64,000 nucleotides of DNA, taken from NCBI GenBank assembly GCA_964352855.1, contig CAYGTR010000013.1, positions 4,914-68,913 on the forward strand. Reading direction: 5' to 3'. A program made the translations under genes and the position numbers. The notes beneath the pieces are model-generated. The model ran no database searches. It saw only the letters and a list, made by a program, of their open reading frames with translations, and was not told the DNA's origin. Every line of letters starts with the position of its first letter. The stretch's first letter is position 1. Shown one piece after another: positions 1-8,168 of this stretch. Source of the stretch: Litorimonas sp964352855 (GTDB lineage Bacteria > Pseudomonadota > Alphaproteobacteria > Caulobacterales > Maricaulaceae).

Positions 1-970
1 TGAGACACCCAAGCGCATCTGCATCCTCTGATATCCACGTAATTAATTCTTCTAATAACACAGCAAACGGCACAGCACCGCCATGGCCGAAATCGATCAG
101 TTTGCCCTCAACACCATGACGTTGGGCCATCCAACGGTTTTCTTCGATCAAAAAGGCCGGATAAATTCGCCACCGCATATTCCCGTCTTTTAAACGCAAG
201 AGCCGGCGCGTCAGCGCTTGGTAAATCGCGGCGACGGTGACAGCATCATCCAATAAGGTGCAAATATCACAAATACGCATTTCTAAGGTTGGAAATTTAT
301 TGGACGGGCGAATATCCCACCAAATCTTGGACGAATCTTCTATGGCACCGGATTTCACAATCGCATCGACAAGGCGTTCATATTCGCCGAAACTCTGCAA
401 TGCTTCGGGTATGCCTGTGCGCGGCATGCCGTCAAACACGGACAATCGATAGCTTTGCAGACCCATCTGCTGTCCACCCCAAAAAGGTGAGCTTGTCGTG
501 AGGGCCAGCATGTGCGGCAGAAAATAGCGTATCTGGTTTTGCACATCGATGCGCGCATCTTGGTTCTCAATGCCGATATGGACATGCATCCCGCAAATCA
601 TCATGCGGTGAATCGCGCCTTTCATATCGGTCGAAAGCTTTTCATAGCGCTCGCCCTCGGTCGGTTTCTGATTTTTCCAATGCGTAAAAGGATGGGTCGA
701 CGCCGCCATAAGGCGCATATCATGATCAATAGCAATTTGCGCTAAATTCCCGCGCAACTCTGCAATTTCGGCGCGGGCTTGGCTGACCGTCTCGCAAATT
801 CCCGTTGCGATTTCGATCTGGCAGCGCAGAAACTCAGGCGTGACACGGGGGCCAATTTTGTCTTGGCAGATTTTCATAAAACCCTTGGGCGGGTTTCTGA
901 CAGCCGCACGCGTGTCCGGGCAAACAAGGAGATATTCTTCCTCAACACCTATTGTTAACGCCTGATCCAT
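1..970 (-). CDS. Carboxylate-amine ligase, GCS2/YbdK family (partial, C-terminus off window)
   Basis: Reading the minus strand from an ATG at 970 gives about 323 open codons up to the window edge with no stop. The N-terminus carries the GCS2 signature TIGVEEEYLLV. Further in come HVHIGI (metal/ATP-binding region) and RPSNKFPTLEMRICD, which matches the conserved R-S-x-x-x-P-T-x-E-x-R block of the family. Members are ATP-grasp-like ligases that join a carboxylate (typically glutamate) to an amine, and in vitro they have weak glutamate-cysteine ligase activity. Family proteins are about 370-390 residues, so roughly the last 50-60 residues lie outside. The family call is secure; the physiological substrate is unknown. 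Confidence 0.85.
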   Translation of the reverse strand, partial: MDQALTIGVEEEYLLVCPDTRAAVRNPPKGFMKICQDKIGPRVTPEFLRCQIEIATGICETVSQARAEIAELRGNLAQIAIDHDMRLMAASTHPFTHWKNQKPTEGERYEKLSTDMKGAIHRMMICGMHVHIGIENQDARIDVQNQIRYFLPHMLALTTSSPFWGGQQMGLQSYRLSVFDGMPRTGIPEALQSFGEYERLVDAIVKSGAIEDSSKIWWDIRPSNKFPTLEMRICDICTLLDDAVTVAAIYQALTRRLLRLKDGNMRWRIYPAFLIEENRWMAQRHGVEGKLIDFGHGGAVPFAVLLEELITWISEDADALGCL

Positions 971-1132
971 ACACCCTCCGCAATCTTGGGTATCAGAAAA
1001 ACTTGTATCTGTGAATATGTTGCTTACGGGCTTGAGAAATACTGCGGTTCAGGATATAGGCGCGCTCTCTTGAGAGAAGCGTGCGCTTTTCTTGAGCCCC
1101 TATGGATTAACCGCCGTTGGGATAAGACGAAA

Positions 1133-1238
1133 GGTGAGGTGGCCGAGTGGTTTAAGGCGCACCGCCCGCGCGACGTAGTCGCGCAAACATTTAAAGATAA
1201 GCGTGCGCTTATCTCAAACCTCTCGGGTCAACCGAGGA
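1133..1238 (+). pseudogene. Broken 5' copy of tRNA-Ser followed by three hairpins
   Basis: Bases 1133-1162 repeat the first 30 nt of the intact tRNA-Ser at 1254 exactly (acceptor 5' strand, D-arm, start of anticodon stem), then the sequence diverges. What follows is not random. There is a perfect 7-bp hairpin at 1168-1174/1178-1184 (loop GTA), a second at 1196-1202/1207-1213 (loop GTGC), and a third at 1222-1226/1232-1236 (CTCGG/CCGAG, loop GTCAA) sitting where a T-arm would be. No 3' acceptor strand or CCA follows, so it cannot form a normal tRNA. It may be a decayed or recombined duplicate, or a recombination scar. Confidence 0.6.
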
Positions 1239-1253
1239 TATAGACACTTCAGA

Positions 1254-1343
1254 GGTGAGGTGGCCGAGTGGTTTAAGGCGCACGCTTGGAAAGCGTGTTT
1301 AGTTTAATCGCTAACGTGGGTTCGAATCCCATCCTCACCTCCA
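1254..1343 (+). tRNA. tRNA-Ser (anticodon GGA)
   Basis: The cloverleaf folds by eye. The acceptor GGTGAGG (1254-1260) pairs with CCTCACC (1333-1339). The D stem is GCC/GGC. The anticodon stem CACGC/GCGTG encloses loop TTGGAAA with anticodon GGA at 1288-1290. A long class II variable arm with TTAG/CTAA pairing follows, then a T-arm with loop TTCGAAT. CCA is encoded at 1341-1343. Position 73 is T rather than the G usual in serine tRNAs; A1253 could pair with it to extend the acceptor to 8 bp. It decodes UCC/UCU. Confidence 0.95.
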
Positions 1344-1407
1344 GGTCTTTTGTCTGCGGACAGAGTTTCAGGCTTTACCCTTGCGCCAGTCTTGCTAGAC
1401 CGTCAAC

Positions 1408-1986
1408 ATGACATCCCCTTTTCCGCCTTCCCCGCCGAACCCTTGGATAACACACGGCACACAGACCTGTTTTCGTTCGCATTGGATGATTGTGGAGCGT
1501 AACCTCGTGACGACACCCAACGGGTCTGAGGCAGATTATGGTGTGGTTCGGTTTCGCAACCGCGCGGTGGGCATTATCCCTTATGAGAAGGGGCGTATCT
1601 GGATGGTCGGGCAAACACGTTATGCGTTGGGAGCCTATAGTTGGGAAATCCCTGAGGGCGGCGTGCCTATTCATGAAAATGAAGATATGGAAACGGCTGG
1701 GCGGCGTGAATTGGCCGAAGAAACAGGGCTCCGTGCCGAGACGCTAACCCTGCTTTTTCAAGTCCATACTTCAAACTCTCTTACGGATGAATGGGGACAA
1801 GTTTTTCTGGCCACCGGACTGACACAAGGAAAGAGCTCACCCGAAGATACCGAAGACATCACCGTCGTCTCGCTCACTTTGGATGAGGCTTACGGCGCCG
1901 TTGAAGCGGGCTATATTACTGACAGCCTGTCCGTGACGGCGATATATAAATTGAAGCTCATGCAGGCTTTAGATGAACTCGAATAG
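1408..1986 (+). CDS. Nudix hydrolase, ADP-ribose pyrophosphatase-like
   Basis: This 192-residue protein has a Nudix box at about residues 84-108, ending in RRELAEETGL, preceded by the strand motif WEIPEGG typical of ADP-ribose/nucleoside-diphosphosugar pyrophosphatases. The spacing between the first Gly and the first Glu of the box is one residue longer than the textbook G-x5-E, which is tolerated in the family. Such enzymes hydrolyse X-linked nucleoside diphosphates with Mg2+ held by the REUxEE glutamates. The gene follows tRNA-Ser and lies 21 nt upstream of the GNAT gene, so the two may be co-transcribed. The exact substrate cannot be read from sequence. Confidence 0.88.
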   Translation: MTSPFPPSPPNPWITHGTQTCFRSHWMIVERNLVTTPNGSEADYGVVRFRNRAVGIIPYEKGRIWMVGQTRYALGAYSWEIPEGGVPIHENEDMETAGRRELAEETGLRAETLTLLFQVHTSNSLTDEWGQVFLATGLTQGKSSPEDTEDITVVSLTLDEAYGAVEAGYITDSLSVTAIYKLKLMQALDELE

Positions 1987-2007
1987 AGATGCCGCGTATC
2001 TAGTGAA

Positions 2008-3153
2008 ATGAGCGTTTCTTCCGAACATTATAATGCCCGCATTTTGACCCATATTGATGAGGTCAGTGAAACTGCTTGGGATACGCATTTGCCCGAAGGC
2101 TCACACCCGTTCCTGAGCTGGCGTTTCCTTCATGCCTTAGAAGAGAGCGGCTGCGTCAGCCATGAAAGCGGTTGGATACCACGCCATATTTGGCTTGAAA
2201 ATGAAACAGGGGACAGCCTGGGTGCTGCACCGCTTTACGCCAAACTTCACAGCCAAGGCGAATATGTTTTTGATCATGCGTGGGCAGATGCCCTCTCGCG
2301 TGCTGGCGGCCAATATTATCCGAAACTCCAATGCTCTGTGCCCTTTACCCCCGCAACAGGACCACGCCTCTTGGCCAAAACAGCAGAGCATAGACGCGCC
2401 TTGGCCGCGGCGATGATCTCGGCTTGTGAGCAGTGGGACATGTCAGGCGTACATCTGACATTCCTGCAACAAGATGATCGTGCGGTTTTGGATCAACTTG
2501 GCTTTGCAGCACGCGAAGACAGACAATTTCACTTCATTAATCGCGATTATAAAGACTTCGACGCTTTCCTGGACAGTCTCTCGAGCCGAAAACGTAAAAA
2601 CATCCGTAAAGAGCGCAAAGCCGCTCAAGAAGGTGTCATGATAAAGCGCCTGTCAGGGGATGATTTGAAAGATGAGCATTGGGATATATTCTACCAATGC
2701 TATCTCGATACGGGCCAACGTAAATGGGGACGGCCTTACCTCAATCGTGAATTTTTCGATCTGATGCAGCAAACAATGCGAGAAGATATCTGCCTCGTCA
2801 TGGCGTGGATGGACAGTAGCCCCATTGCAGCCGCCTTAAACTTCATTGGATCTGACGCGCTCTATGGCCGCAATTGGGGGGCGCTTATCCATAAGCCTTT
2901 CCTGCATTTTGAGCTCTGTTATTATCAGGCAATTGAGGCTGGATTAGAACGTGGCCTGCCCCGTGTCGAAGCCGGGGCGCAAGGCGAGCATAAACTCGCC
3001 CGCGGCTATGAACCCGTTACAACACACAGCGCCCATTACCTCTCCCATCCGGGCCTGCGAAACGCCATTGAGGATTACCTCACCCGCGAACGTCAAGCCA
3101 TCGCACATGAAATTAAAATTCTGGACACGCATACGCCGTTTAAGAAGGTGTAA
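2008..3153 (+). CDS. GNAT-family N-acetyltransferase, FemAB-like (COG3146/DUF482)
   Basis: A 381-residue protein with the features of the DUF482/COG3146 group: an N-terminal PFLSWRFLHALEESG block, a central SLSSRKRKNIRKERK basic stretch and a C-terminal VEAGAQGEHKLARGY motif. The family has a double GNAT-type fold related to FemAB peptidyltransferases and is widespread in Alphaproteobacteria; its substrate is not established. No signal peptide or membrane segment is evident, so it is cytoplasmic. It starts 21 nt after the Nudix stop, and a HIT gene follows at a 35-nt distance on the same strand. The family assignment is firm and the function is not. Confidence 0.82.
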   Translation: MSVSSEHYNARILTHIDEVSETAWDTHLPEGSHPFLSWRFLHALEESGCVSHESGWIPRHIWLENETGDSLGAAPLYAKLHSQGEYVFDHAWADALSRAGGQYYPKLQCSVPFTPATGPRLLAKTAEHRRALAAAMISACEQWDMSGVHLTFLQQDDRAVLDQLGFAAREDRQFHFINRDYKDFDAFLDSLSSRKRKNIRKERKAAQEGVMIKRLSGDDLKDEHWDIFYQCYLDTGQRKWGRPYLNREFFDLMQQTMREDICLVMAWMDSSPIAAALNFIGSDALYGRNWGALIHKPFLHFELCYYQAIEAGLERGLPRVEAGAQGEHKLARGYEPVTTHSAHYLSHPGLRNAIEDYLTRERQAIAHEIKILDTHTPFKKV

Positions 3154-3188
3154 TTAAGCTTCTATTCCAGACCCATTCGCGCTAATCA

Positions 3189-3623
3189 ATGCGCATGACC
3201 TTACACGCACAATATGACCCGACCAATATTTTCGCTAAAATTATGAATGGCGAGATGCCTGCGGCGAAGGTTTATGAGGATAAAGATACGCTCGTTATTA
3301 TGGACGCCTTTCCACAGTCGCGTGGGCATTGCCTTGTTATTCCCAGACGTCCCGTGAGGAACCTTTTGGAACTCGCGCCGAAAGATATTGGACGCCTTTT
3401 CGGGACGGTGCAGCGCGTTTCACAGGCCGTTGATAAAGCCCTGTCGCCCGACGGCATTATCGTAACGCAGTTTAACGGTGCGCCGGCCGGTCAGACCGTT
3501 TTTCATCTCCATGTGCACATCATCCCGAAATTTGAGCGAGAGGCCTTAAACGCACATGCCGGCGGGATGATCGAAAGTGAAGAATTGAAAAAAATCGCCA
3601 AAATGATTGCTGATAAATTATAA
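3189..3623 (+). CDS. HIT-family nucleotide-binding hydrolase
   Basis: This 144-residue protein carries the histidine triad HLHVHIIP at residues 106-113 (His106, His108, His110), with the N-terminal IFAKIMNGEMPAAKVYED block typical of the HINT/Hit branch. HIT proteins hydrolyse nucleoside phosphoramidates and adenylylated compounds through the middle or last triad histidine. ATG codons at 3189 and 3195 are both possible starts and neither has a clear Shine-Dalgarno. It lies 16 nt upstream of the M49-like peptidase gene on the same strand, suggesting an operon with that gene and purU. Confidence 0.9.
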   Translation: MRMTLHAQYDPTNIFAKIMNGEMPAAKVYEDKDTLVIMDAFPQSRGHCLVIPRRPVRNLLELAPKDIGRLFGTVQRVSQAVDKALSPDGIIVTQFNGAPAGQTVFHLHVHIIPKFEREALNAHAGGMIESEELKKIAKMIADKL

Positions 3624-3639
3624 TAAGGGACAATGAACA

Positions 3640-5286
3640 ATGCGTAAATTTTTGATTTTGATGTCGACAGCGGCTGTTTTAGCGAGTTGCACAACCCCCG
3701 CAACAATGCCTGAAAAGCCAACTTATAATGTCGCGGCGCAATATGCGAAATTTGCAGAAGTCCCCATGGAGGTCGACACCGAATTTTTGAGCGATTCAGA
3801 ACGCGCCATTGTTAACAAACTTATTGAAGCCAGCGATTATCTGTCCAAAATTTATTTATTGCAGCGGGGGACCAATTATCCTGCGTTACGCAATGAAATT
3901 TCTGCAAAAGGCACGGCGGCACAACTGGCCATGTTTGATCTGCATTATGGACCCTGTGACGGTTTAGAACAAGATAAGCCTTTTTATGGCGACGCCCCCT
4001 GCCCGCCCGGAGGTGGGTTTTATCCCGTCGACATGACACGCGAAGAATTTGAATCCCATATCGCTGCAAACCCAACTGATAAAGAGGCTTTCACGTCCGG
4101 ATATACGGTCATTCGCCGCAATGACGACGGATCGTTAAAAGCTGTGCCTTATCATGTGGAATATGCAAAATATCTTGTGCCGGCAGCCGGATTATTACGC
4201 GAAGCAGCCGCCATTTCAGAAAATGCCAGTCTAAAGATATTTTTGACATTACGGGCGGACTCATTCCTGAATGATGAGTATTTCGAATCTGAAATGGCGT
4301 GGATGGATTTAGACGGGAACATCGAAATCGCGATTGGGCCATATGAAGTTTATGATGATCAACTCTTTGGTTATAAAACCGCTTATGAGAGTTTTGTAAC
4401 GATCAAAAATCCCGAAGAGTCTGCAGCACTTGCCAAATATAAAAACTTCCTCCGTGACATGGAAGCTAATTTGCCTGTCGAAGAGCATTACAAAAACTTC
4501 GCCCGCGGCTTTGAAAGTCCTATCGCGGTCACCTATCAAGTGCATGGCGGCGGCGACAATGAAAACGGCGTTCAAACCATCGCCTTCAACCTGCCCAATG
4601 ACGAACGCGTGCGTGAAGCAAAAGGCGCGAAGAAAGTTATTTTGAATAATGTTCTGGGCGCGAAATATGATCGCATTCTAGCCCCTATCGGCGAGCGGGT
4701 TTTAATAGACTCGCAAGCAAAGCTCACAGTTAAAAAATATATGAGCTATAATACGCTTTTCCATGAGCTCTCACATTCCTTGGGACCAGGCACAATTGAC
4801 GTTGACGAACAAAAGACAACGGTCAACGCACAACTCAAAGAACTGTCCTCAGGTCTTGAGGAAGGCAAAGCAGATGTCATGGGGGCCTATAATATTCTCT
4901 ATATGATGGAACGTGGAGAATTACCAGCATATGAAAAAGAAGCATTTCTAGCGACATATTTTACAGGCTTGTTTAGATCGATGCGTTTCGGTCTGACGGC
5001 TGCCCATGCCAAAGGCGCAGCCTTCCAATATAATTATTATTTGGAAACAGGCGCTGTCTTGTGGTTGCCGGAACAAGAACGCTTTGAAATTAATTTTACG
5101 CAGCTTGAACAGGCTATTTCTGATTTAACAGGTAAAATTGTCCGTATTCAAGGGGATGGCAATTATGACCAAGCTAAAGCTTTCTTGGATAAATATGTCG
5201 GATTAGACACGCCTGCTGAAACCGTTTTGAGCCATTTGGAAGATATTCCTTACGACATACGCCCGATCTATCCCGAAAAAATTTAA
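3640..5286 (+). CDS. M49-like zinc metallopeptidase lipoprotein (dipeptidyl-peptidase III relative)
   Basis: A 548-residue protein with a lipoprotein signal ending in LASC (Cys17). A zinc-binding HELSH motif lies at residues 375-379 followed by SLGPG, with a second metal/catalytic block LEEGKAD at about 406-412, corresponding to the EECRAE-type motif of dipeptidyl-peptidase III. Classical DPP III has a six-residue HEXXGH zinc site; here the spacing is HEXXH, a variant seen in bacterial M49-related proteins. The lipobox is followed by Thr, so outer-membrane anchoring is likely. It probably trims oligopeptides in the periplasm or at the cell surface. A GGGACAATGAACA leader places a plausible ribosome site just before the ATG. 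purU starts 6 nt after its stop. Confidence 0.78.
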   Translation: MRKFLILMSTAAVLASCTTPATMPEKPTYNVAAQYAKFAEVPMEVDTEFLSDSERAIVNKLIEASDYLSKIYLLQRGTNYPALRNEISAKGTAAQLAMFDLHYGPCDGLEQDKPFYGDAPCPPGGGFYPVDMTREEFESHIAANPTDKEAFTSGYTVIRRNDDGSLKAVPYHVEYAKYLVPAAGLLREAAAISENASLKIFLTLRADSFLNDEYFESEMAWMDLDGNIEIAIGPYEVYDDQLFGYKTAYESFVTIKNPEESAALAKYKNFLRDMEANLPVEEHYKNFARGFESPIAVTYQVHGGGDNENGVQTIAFNLPNDERVREAKGAKKVILNNVLGAKYDRILAPIGERVLIDSQAKLTVKKYMSYNTLFHELSHSLGPGTIDVDEQKTTVNAQLKELSSGLEEGKADVMGAYNILYMMERGELPAYEKEAFLATYFTGLFRSMRFGLTAAHAKGAAFQYNYYLETGAVLWLPEQERFEINFTQLEQAISDLTGKIVRIQGDGNYDQAKAFLDKYVGLDTPAETVLSHLEDIPYDIRPIYPEKI

Positions 5287-5292
5287 GCTCTC

Positions 5293-6138
5293 ATGGCGAA
5301 TTATATACTGAAAACGGAGAGCCGTGATCGCACAGGTATTGTTGCCGCTTTGACGAGTTGTTTGTCGGACTATGATGGGTTTATTACAGAGTTGGCGCAA
5401 TTTGGTACCCCCTCTTCAGAACGATTCTATTCGCGCATTTCTTTTCGCATGGAAACGGACAGAGTCAGCGGTTTCTCTAAGGCGATTTCCGCCATTAGCG
5501 AGACTCTCAACCTCAACACTCAAATATTAGAAGCTGAAAGAAAGATGCCGACGCTAATCTTGGTATCAAAATTTGATCATTGCCTGAATGATCTCCTGTA
5601 TCGATGGAAAAATAGAAGTTTACCAATTGAGATCACAGGCATTGTGTCTAATCATGAAACCGCTAAAGATTTGGTGGAGACCGCAGGTCTTGCCTATTTT
5701 CACATTCCCGTAACAGTAGAAACAAAAAAGTCAGCAGAAACTGACTTACGCGATCTCATAGCATCAACAGGTTCAGAATTAATTATTTTAGCAAGGTATA
5801 TGCAAATATTATCTGATGCGTTCTGCCAAGATTATTCCGGGAAAGTTATTAATATTCATCATTCCTTTTTGCCGAGTTTTAAAGGGGCTAAACCCTATCA
5901 CCGCGCTTATGAGCGTGGCGTCAAATTAATTGGGGCAACCGCCCATTATGTTACAGCTGATTTAGATGAGGGTCCGATCATTGAACAGGATGTCGCCCGA
6001 GTCAATCATACAATGACGCCTCAACAATTGGTCGATATCGGGCGCGATATTGAAGCGCGCGTGTTAGCAAAAGCGGTCAAACTGCATGCCGAGCACCGAT
6101 CCTTTTTAAATGAGAAGAAAACAGTTATTCTGCCCTGA
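5293..6138 (+). CDS. purU: Formyltetrahydrofolate deformylase
   Basis: This 281-residue protein has an N-terminal ACT-type domain (residues 1-80) and a C-terminal formyltransferase-fold domain. Catalytic residues are visible as Asn187 and His189 in VINIHHSFLPSFKGA and Asp225 in ADLDEGPI. PurU hydrolyses 10-formyl-THF to formate and THF, balancing the one-carbon pool and supplying formate for purine synthesis. Length and motif order match the family. It starts 6 nt after the peptidase gene, and its stop codon (6136-6138) directly abuts the stop of the convergent PBP gene with no space for a separate terminator. Confidence 0.95.
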   Translation: MANYILKTESRDRTGIVAALTSCLSDYDGFITELAQFGTPSSERFYSRISFRMETDRVSGFSKAISAISETLNLNTQILEAERKMPTLILVSKFDHCLNDLLYRWKNRSLPIEITGIVSNHETAKDLVETAGLAYFHIPVTVETKKSAETDLRDLIASTGSELIILARYMQILSDAFCQDYSGKVINIHHSFLPSFKGAKPYHRAYERGVKLIGATAHYVTADLDEGPIIEQDVARVNHTMTPQQLVDIGRDIEARVLAKAVKLHAEHRSFLNEKKTVILP

Positions 6139-8058
6139 TTATGGCAAGGCGTCCTCAATCGAACTGAGTAAAACGTCCAAGGCTTTTTGTTGTTTTACCC
6201 ATTCCGGTTCAACGGCCACGAGGAGCTGAGACTTTGGGGTATTCTGTAATTGAAGACGCATATAATCATAGAAAATTTGGGCGGGGATCGTTCCTCCTGT
6301 GACGCTTTTCATAGGTTTGTTGTCATCATTACCAACCCAAACGCCTGTGACGATGTCCGGCGCATATCCCATAAACCATGCATCCCGGAAATCATTCGTC
6401 GTGCCTGTTTTTCCGCCGATGTCACGTCCGTCTATCCCGGCTTTTCGACCCGTGCCTTCATTCACCGTTCGGGTCATCATACGGTTCATTTGCGCGAGTT
6501 TGTCTGCCGTTATCACCGTGCGCATTTCAGGAACAGGTGCATCATAAAGCGGTGTGCCATTCGCTGTTGAGATAGAAATAATGCCGTAAGGATTCGCCGC
6601 CTGTCCAAATGTGGCAAAAGGCAAATAGGCTTGCGTTAAAGTCATAGGCGTTGTGACTTGTGAGCCTAAAGCTAAACTGCGTAGAGGCCTTAACGGACCA
6701 AGACCAAAGCGCTCAGCGGTCGCAATGACATTATCACGACCCACTTCTTCTGCGACTTTAACAGCGACCGTATTAATAGATTTCGCCATCGCGTCTTCTA
6801 ATGTGACGATACCCACGAATTCCTTTTTGAAATTTTTCGGTGTCCACTCATCTTGGGTGTTTGACAGTGTTACAGGGGAGTCAATGCGTTTGTCCCAAGG
6901 CGTCAGTCCTGCTTCTAAGGCCGCCAAATAGACAAAAGGCTTAAAGGCAGAGCCCGGCTGTCTTTCCGCTTGTATCGCACGATTAAACTGACTGTTTGAA
7001 TATGAGGCCCCGCCGATCATGGCCAAAACAGCCCCTGTCCCATCTAGGCTGACAAGTGCCGCTTCTTCTGCGCCACGGTCAGCGTCTAAATGTTCCAAAA
7101 CAGACGCCTCTGCATAGGTCTGTGCATCCCGATCAAGGGTTGTTTGAACCACAATATCTTGTGTCGGCGCATCCCCCAAAACATGTTCGATTTTGGGCCA
7201 GATCCAATCAACAAAATATTGCGCGGAATTATCTGACTGCGGGCGATGAATGCGAATGGGATAATGAATCGCCAAGTCATACATGACTTCGTCAATGAGG
7301 TCTTGCGCCTTTAAAACATCCAGAACCGTTTTCGTGCGTTGTGCCGCCCGTTCTGCATTATTTACCGGGTTGAGCGCAGAGGGCGCTTTCAGCAAGCCCG
7401 CCAACATAGCTGTTTCAGATAAATTCATCTCGGCTGCAGGTTTATTGAAATAGCGCTTGGACGCCGCTTCCAGTCCCCAAGCCCCACTGCCGAAATAAAC
7501 CTTAGACAAATACATTTCGAGAATTTCGTCTTTTGTGAAGCTACGCTCCAACCAAATCGCCATCAACATTTCTTGGGCTTTACGGCGCAATGTTTTATCC
7601 GGAGACAGAAACACATTTTTAGAAAGCTGCTGCGTCAGTGTGGAGCCACCTTGCACATAAGCGCCAGCTTTGATGTTTTGCACCATTGCCCGCGCCAAAG
7701 CTTCGGGGTCAACGCCGATGTGATTATAATAACGTCTATCCTCGACGGCTAAAATAGTGAGGGGAATATGAAACGGTAGAGCCTCTATATCAACCTGCGG
7801 GGCAACAGTGGCGCCTCGCACCAAAATGTCTCGTCCCTGTCGATCAACGATTTGGACGCTGACAGGGCGTTGATTTTCCCATAATCTTTTGGGATCAGGC
7901 AAGCCTTGCGCTGCAAATGCAAAAGCGCCCAAAACGATCATCCCCCCTAAATATGCCGAAGACAAAGTTGATAGAACGCCATAGCGTAGCATGGCTTTAG
8001 CGCGGGGCGACAAAGGCGGTAGGCGCAGTGTTTTCAAATCAGACAAAATCATGCGCAC
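6139..8058 (-). CDS. Class A penicillin-binding protein (PBP1A family, glycosyltransferase + transpeptidase)
   Basis: A 639-residue bifunctional murein synthase. One membrane segment (about residues 29-50) is followed by a GT51 domain with catalytic Glu106 in EDRRYYNH and the GGSTLTQQL block. The transpeptidase domain shows SAFK (Ser370, Lys373), KSIN (Ser427, Asn429) and GKTGTT (Lys550). It polymerises lipid II and cross-links stem peptides in the periplasm. It is shorter than the typical 750-850-residue PBP1A and lacks an obvious OB-type insert. Its 3' end abuts purU. ATG codons at 8058 and 8052 are both possible starts. Confidence 0.93.
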   Translation of the reverse strand: MRMILSDLKTLRLPPLSPRAKAMLRYGVLSTLSSAYLGGMIVLGAFAFAAQGLPDPKRLWENQRPVSVQIVDRQGRDILVRGATVAPQVDIEALPFHIPLTILAVEDRRYYNHIGVDPEALARAMVQNIKAGAYVQGGSTLTQQLSKNVFLSPDKTLRRKAQEMLMAIWLERSFTKDEILEMYLSKVYFGSGAWGLEAASKRYFNKPAAEMNLSETAMLAGLLKAPSALNPVNNAERAAQRTKTVLDVLKAQDLIDEVMYDLAIHYPIRIHRPQSDNSAQYFVDWIWPKIEHVLGDAPTQDIVVQTTLDRDAQTYAEASVLEHLDADRGAEEAALVSLDGTGAVLAMIGGASYSNSQFNRAIQAERQPGSAFKPFVYLAALEAGLTPWDKRIDSPVTLSNTQDEWTPKNFKKEFVGIVTLEDAMAKSINTVAVKVAEEVGRDNVIATAERFGLGPLRPLRSLALGSQVTTPMTLTQAYLPFATFGQAANPYGIISISTANGTPLYDAPVPEMRTVITADKLAQMNRMMTRTVNEGTGRKAGIDGRDIGGKTGTTNDFRDAWFMGYAPDIVTGVWVGNDDNKPMKSVTGGTIPAQIFYDYMRLQLQNTPKSQLLVAVEPEWVKQQKALDVLLSSIEDALP

Positions 8059-8168
8059 ACAAAAACAGGGTTAATAAGGCGTTAGTGTGACATTGCGCCT
8101 AAACCCTTTAATGTGTGTTTAACGAAACCCGTCCAACTGCAAAAAAGGTCAGAGCCCAGCGATCAAAG

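Noticed and set aside
986..1243. 85-residue open frame on the plus strand
   Set aside because: It runs through the tRNA-Ser half-copy and its hairpins, has no ribosome site or recognisable domain, and its composition is cysteine/arginine-rich like a chance frame.
1133..1283. CRISPR-like direct repeat
   Set aside because: The 30-nt repeat occurs only twice, 121 nt apart, and is simply the 5' half of tRNA-Ser.
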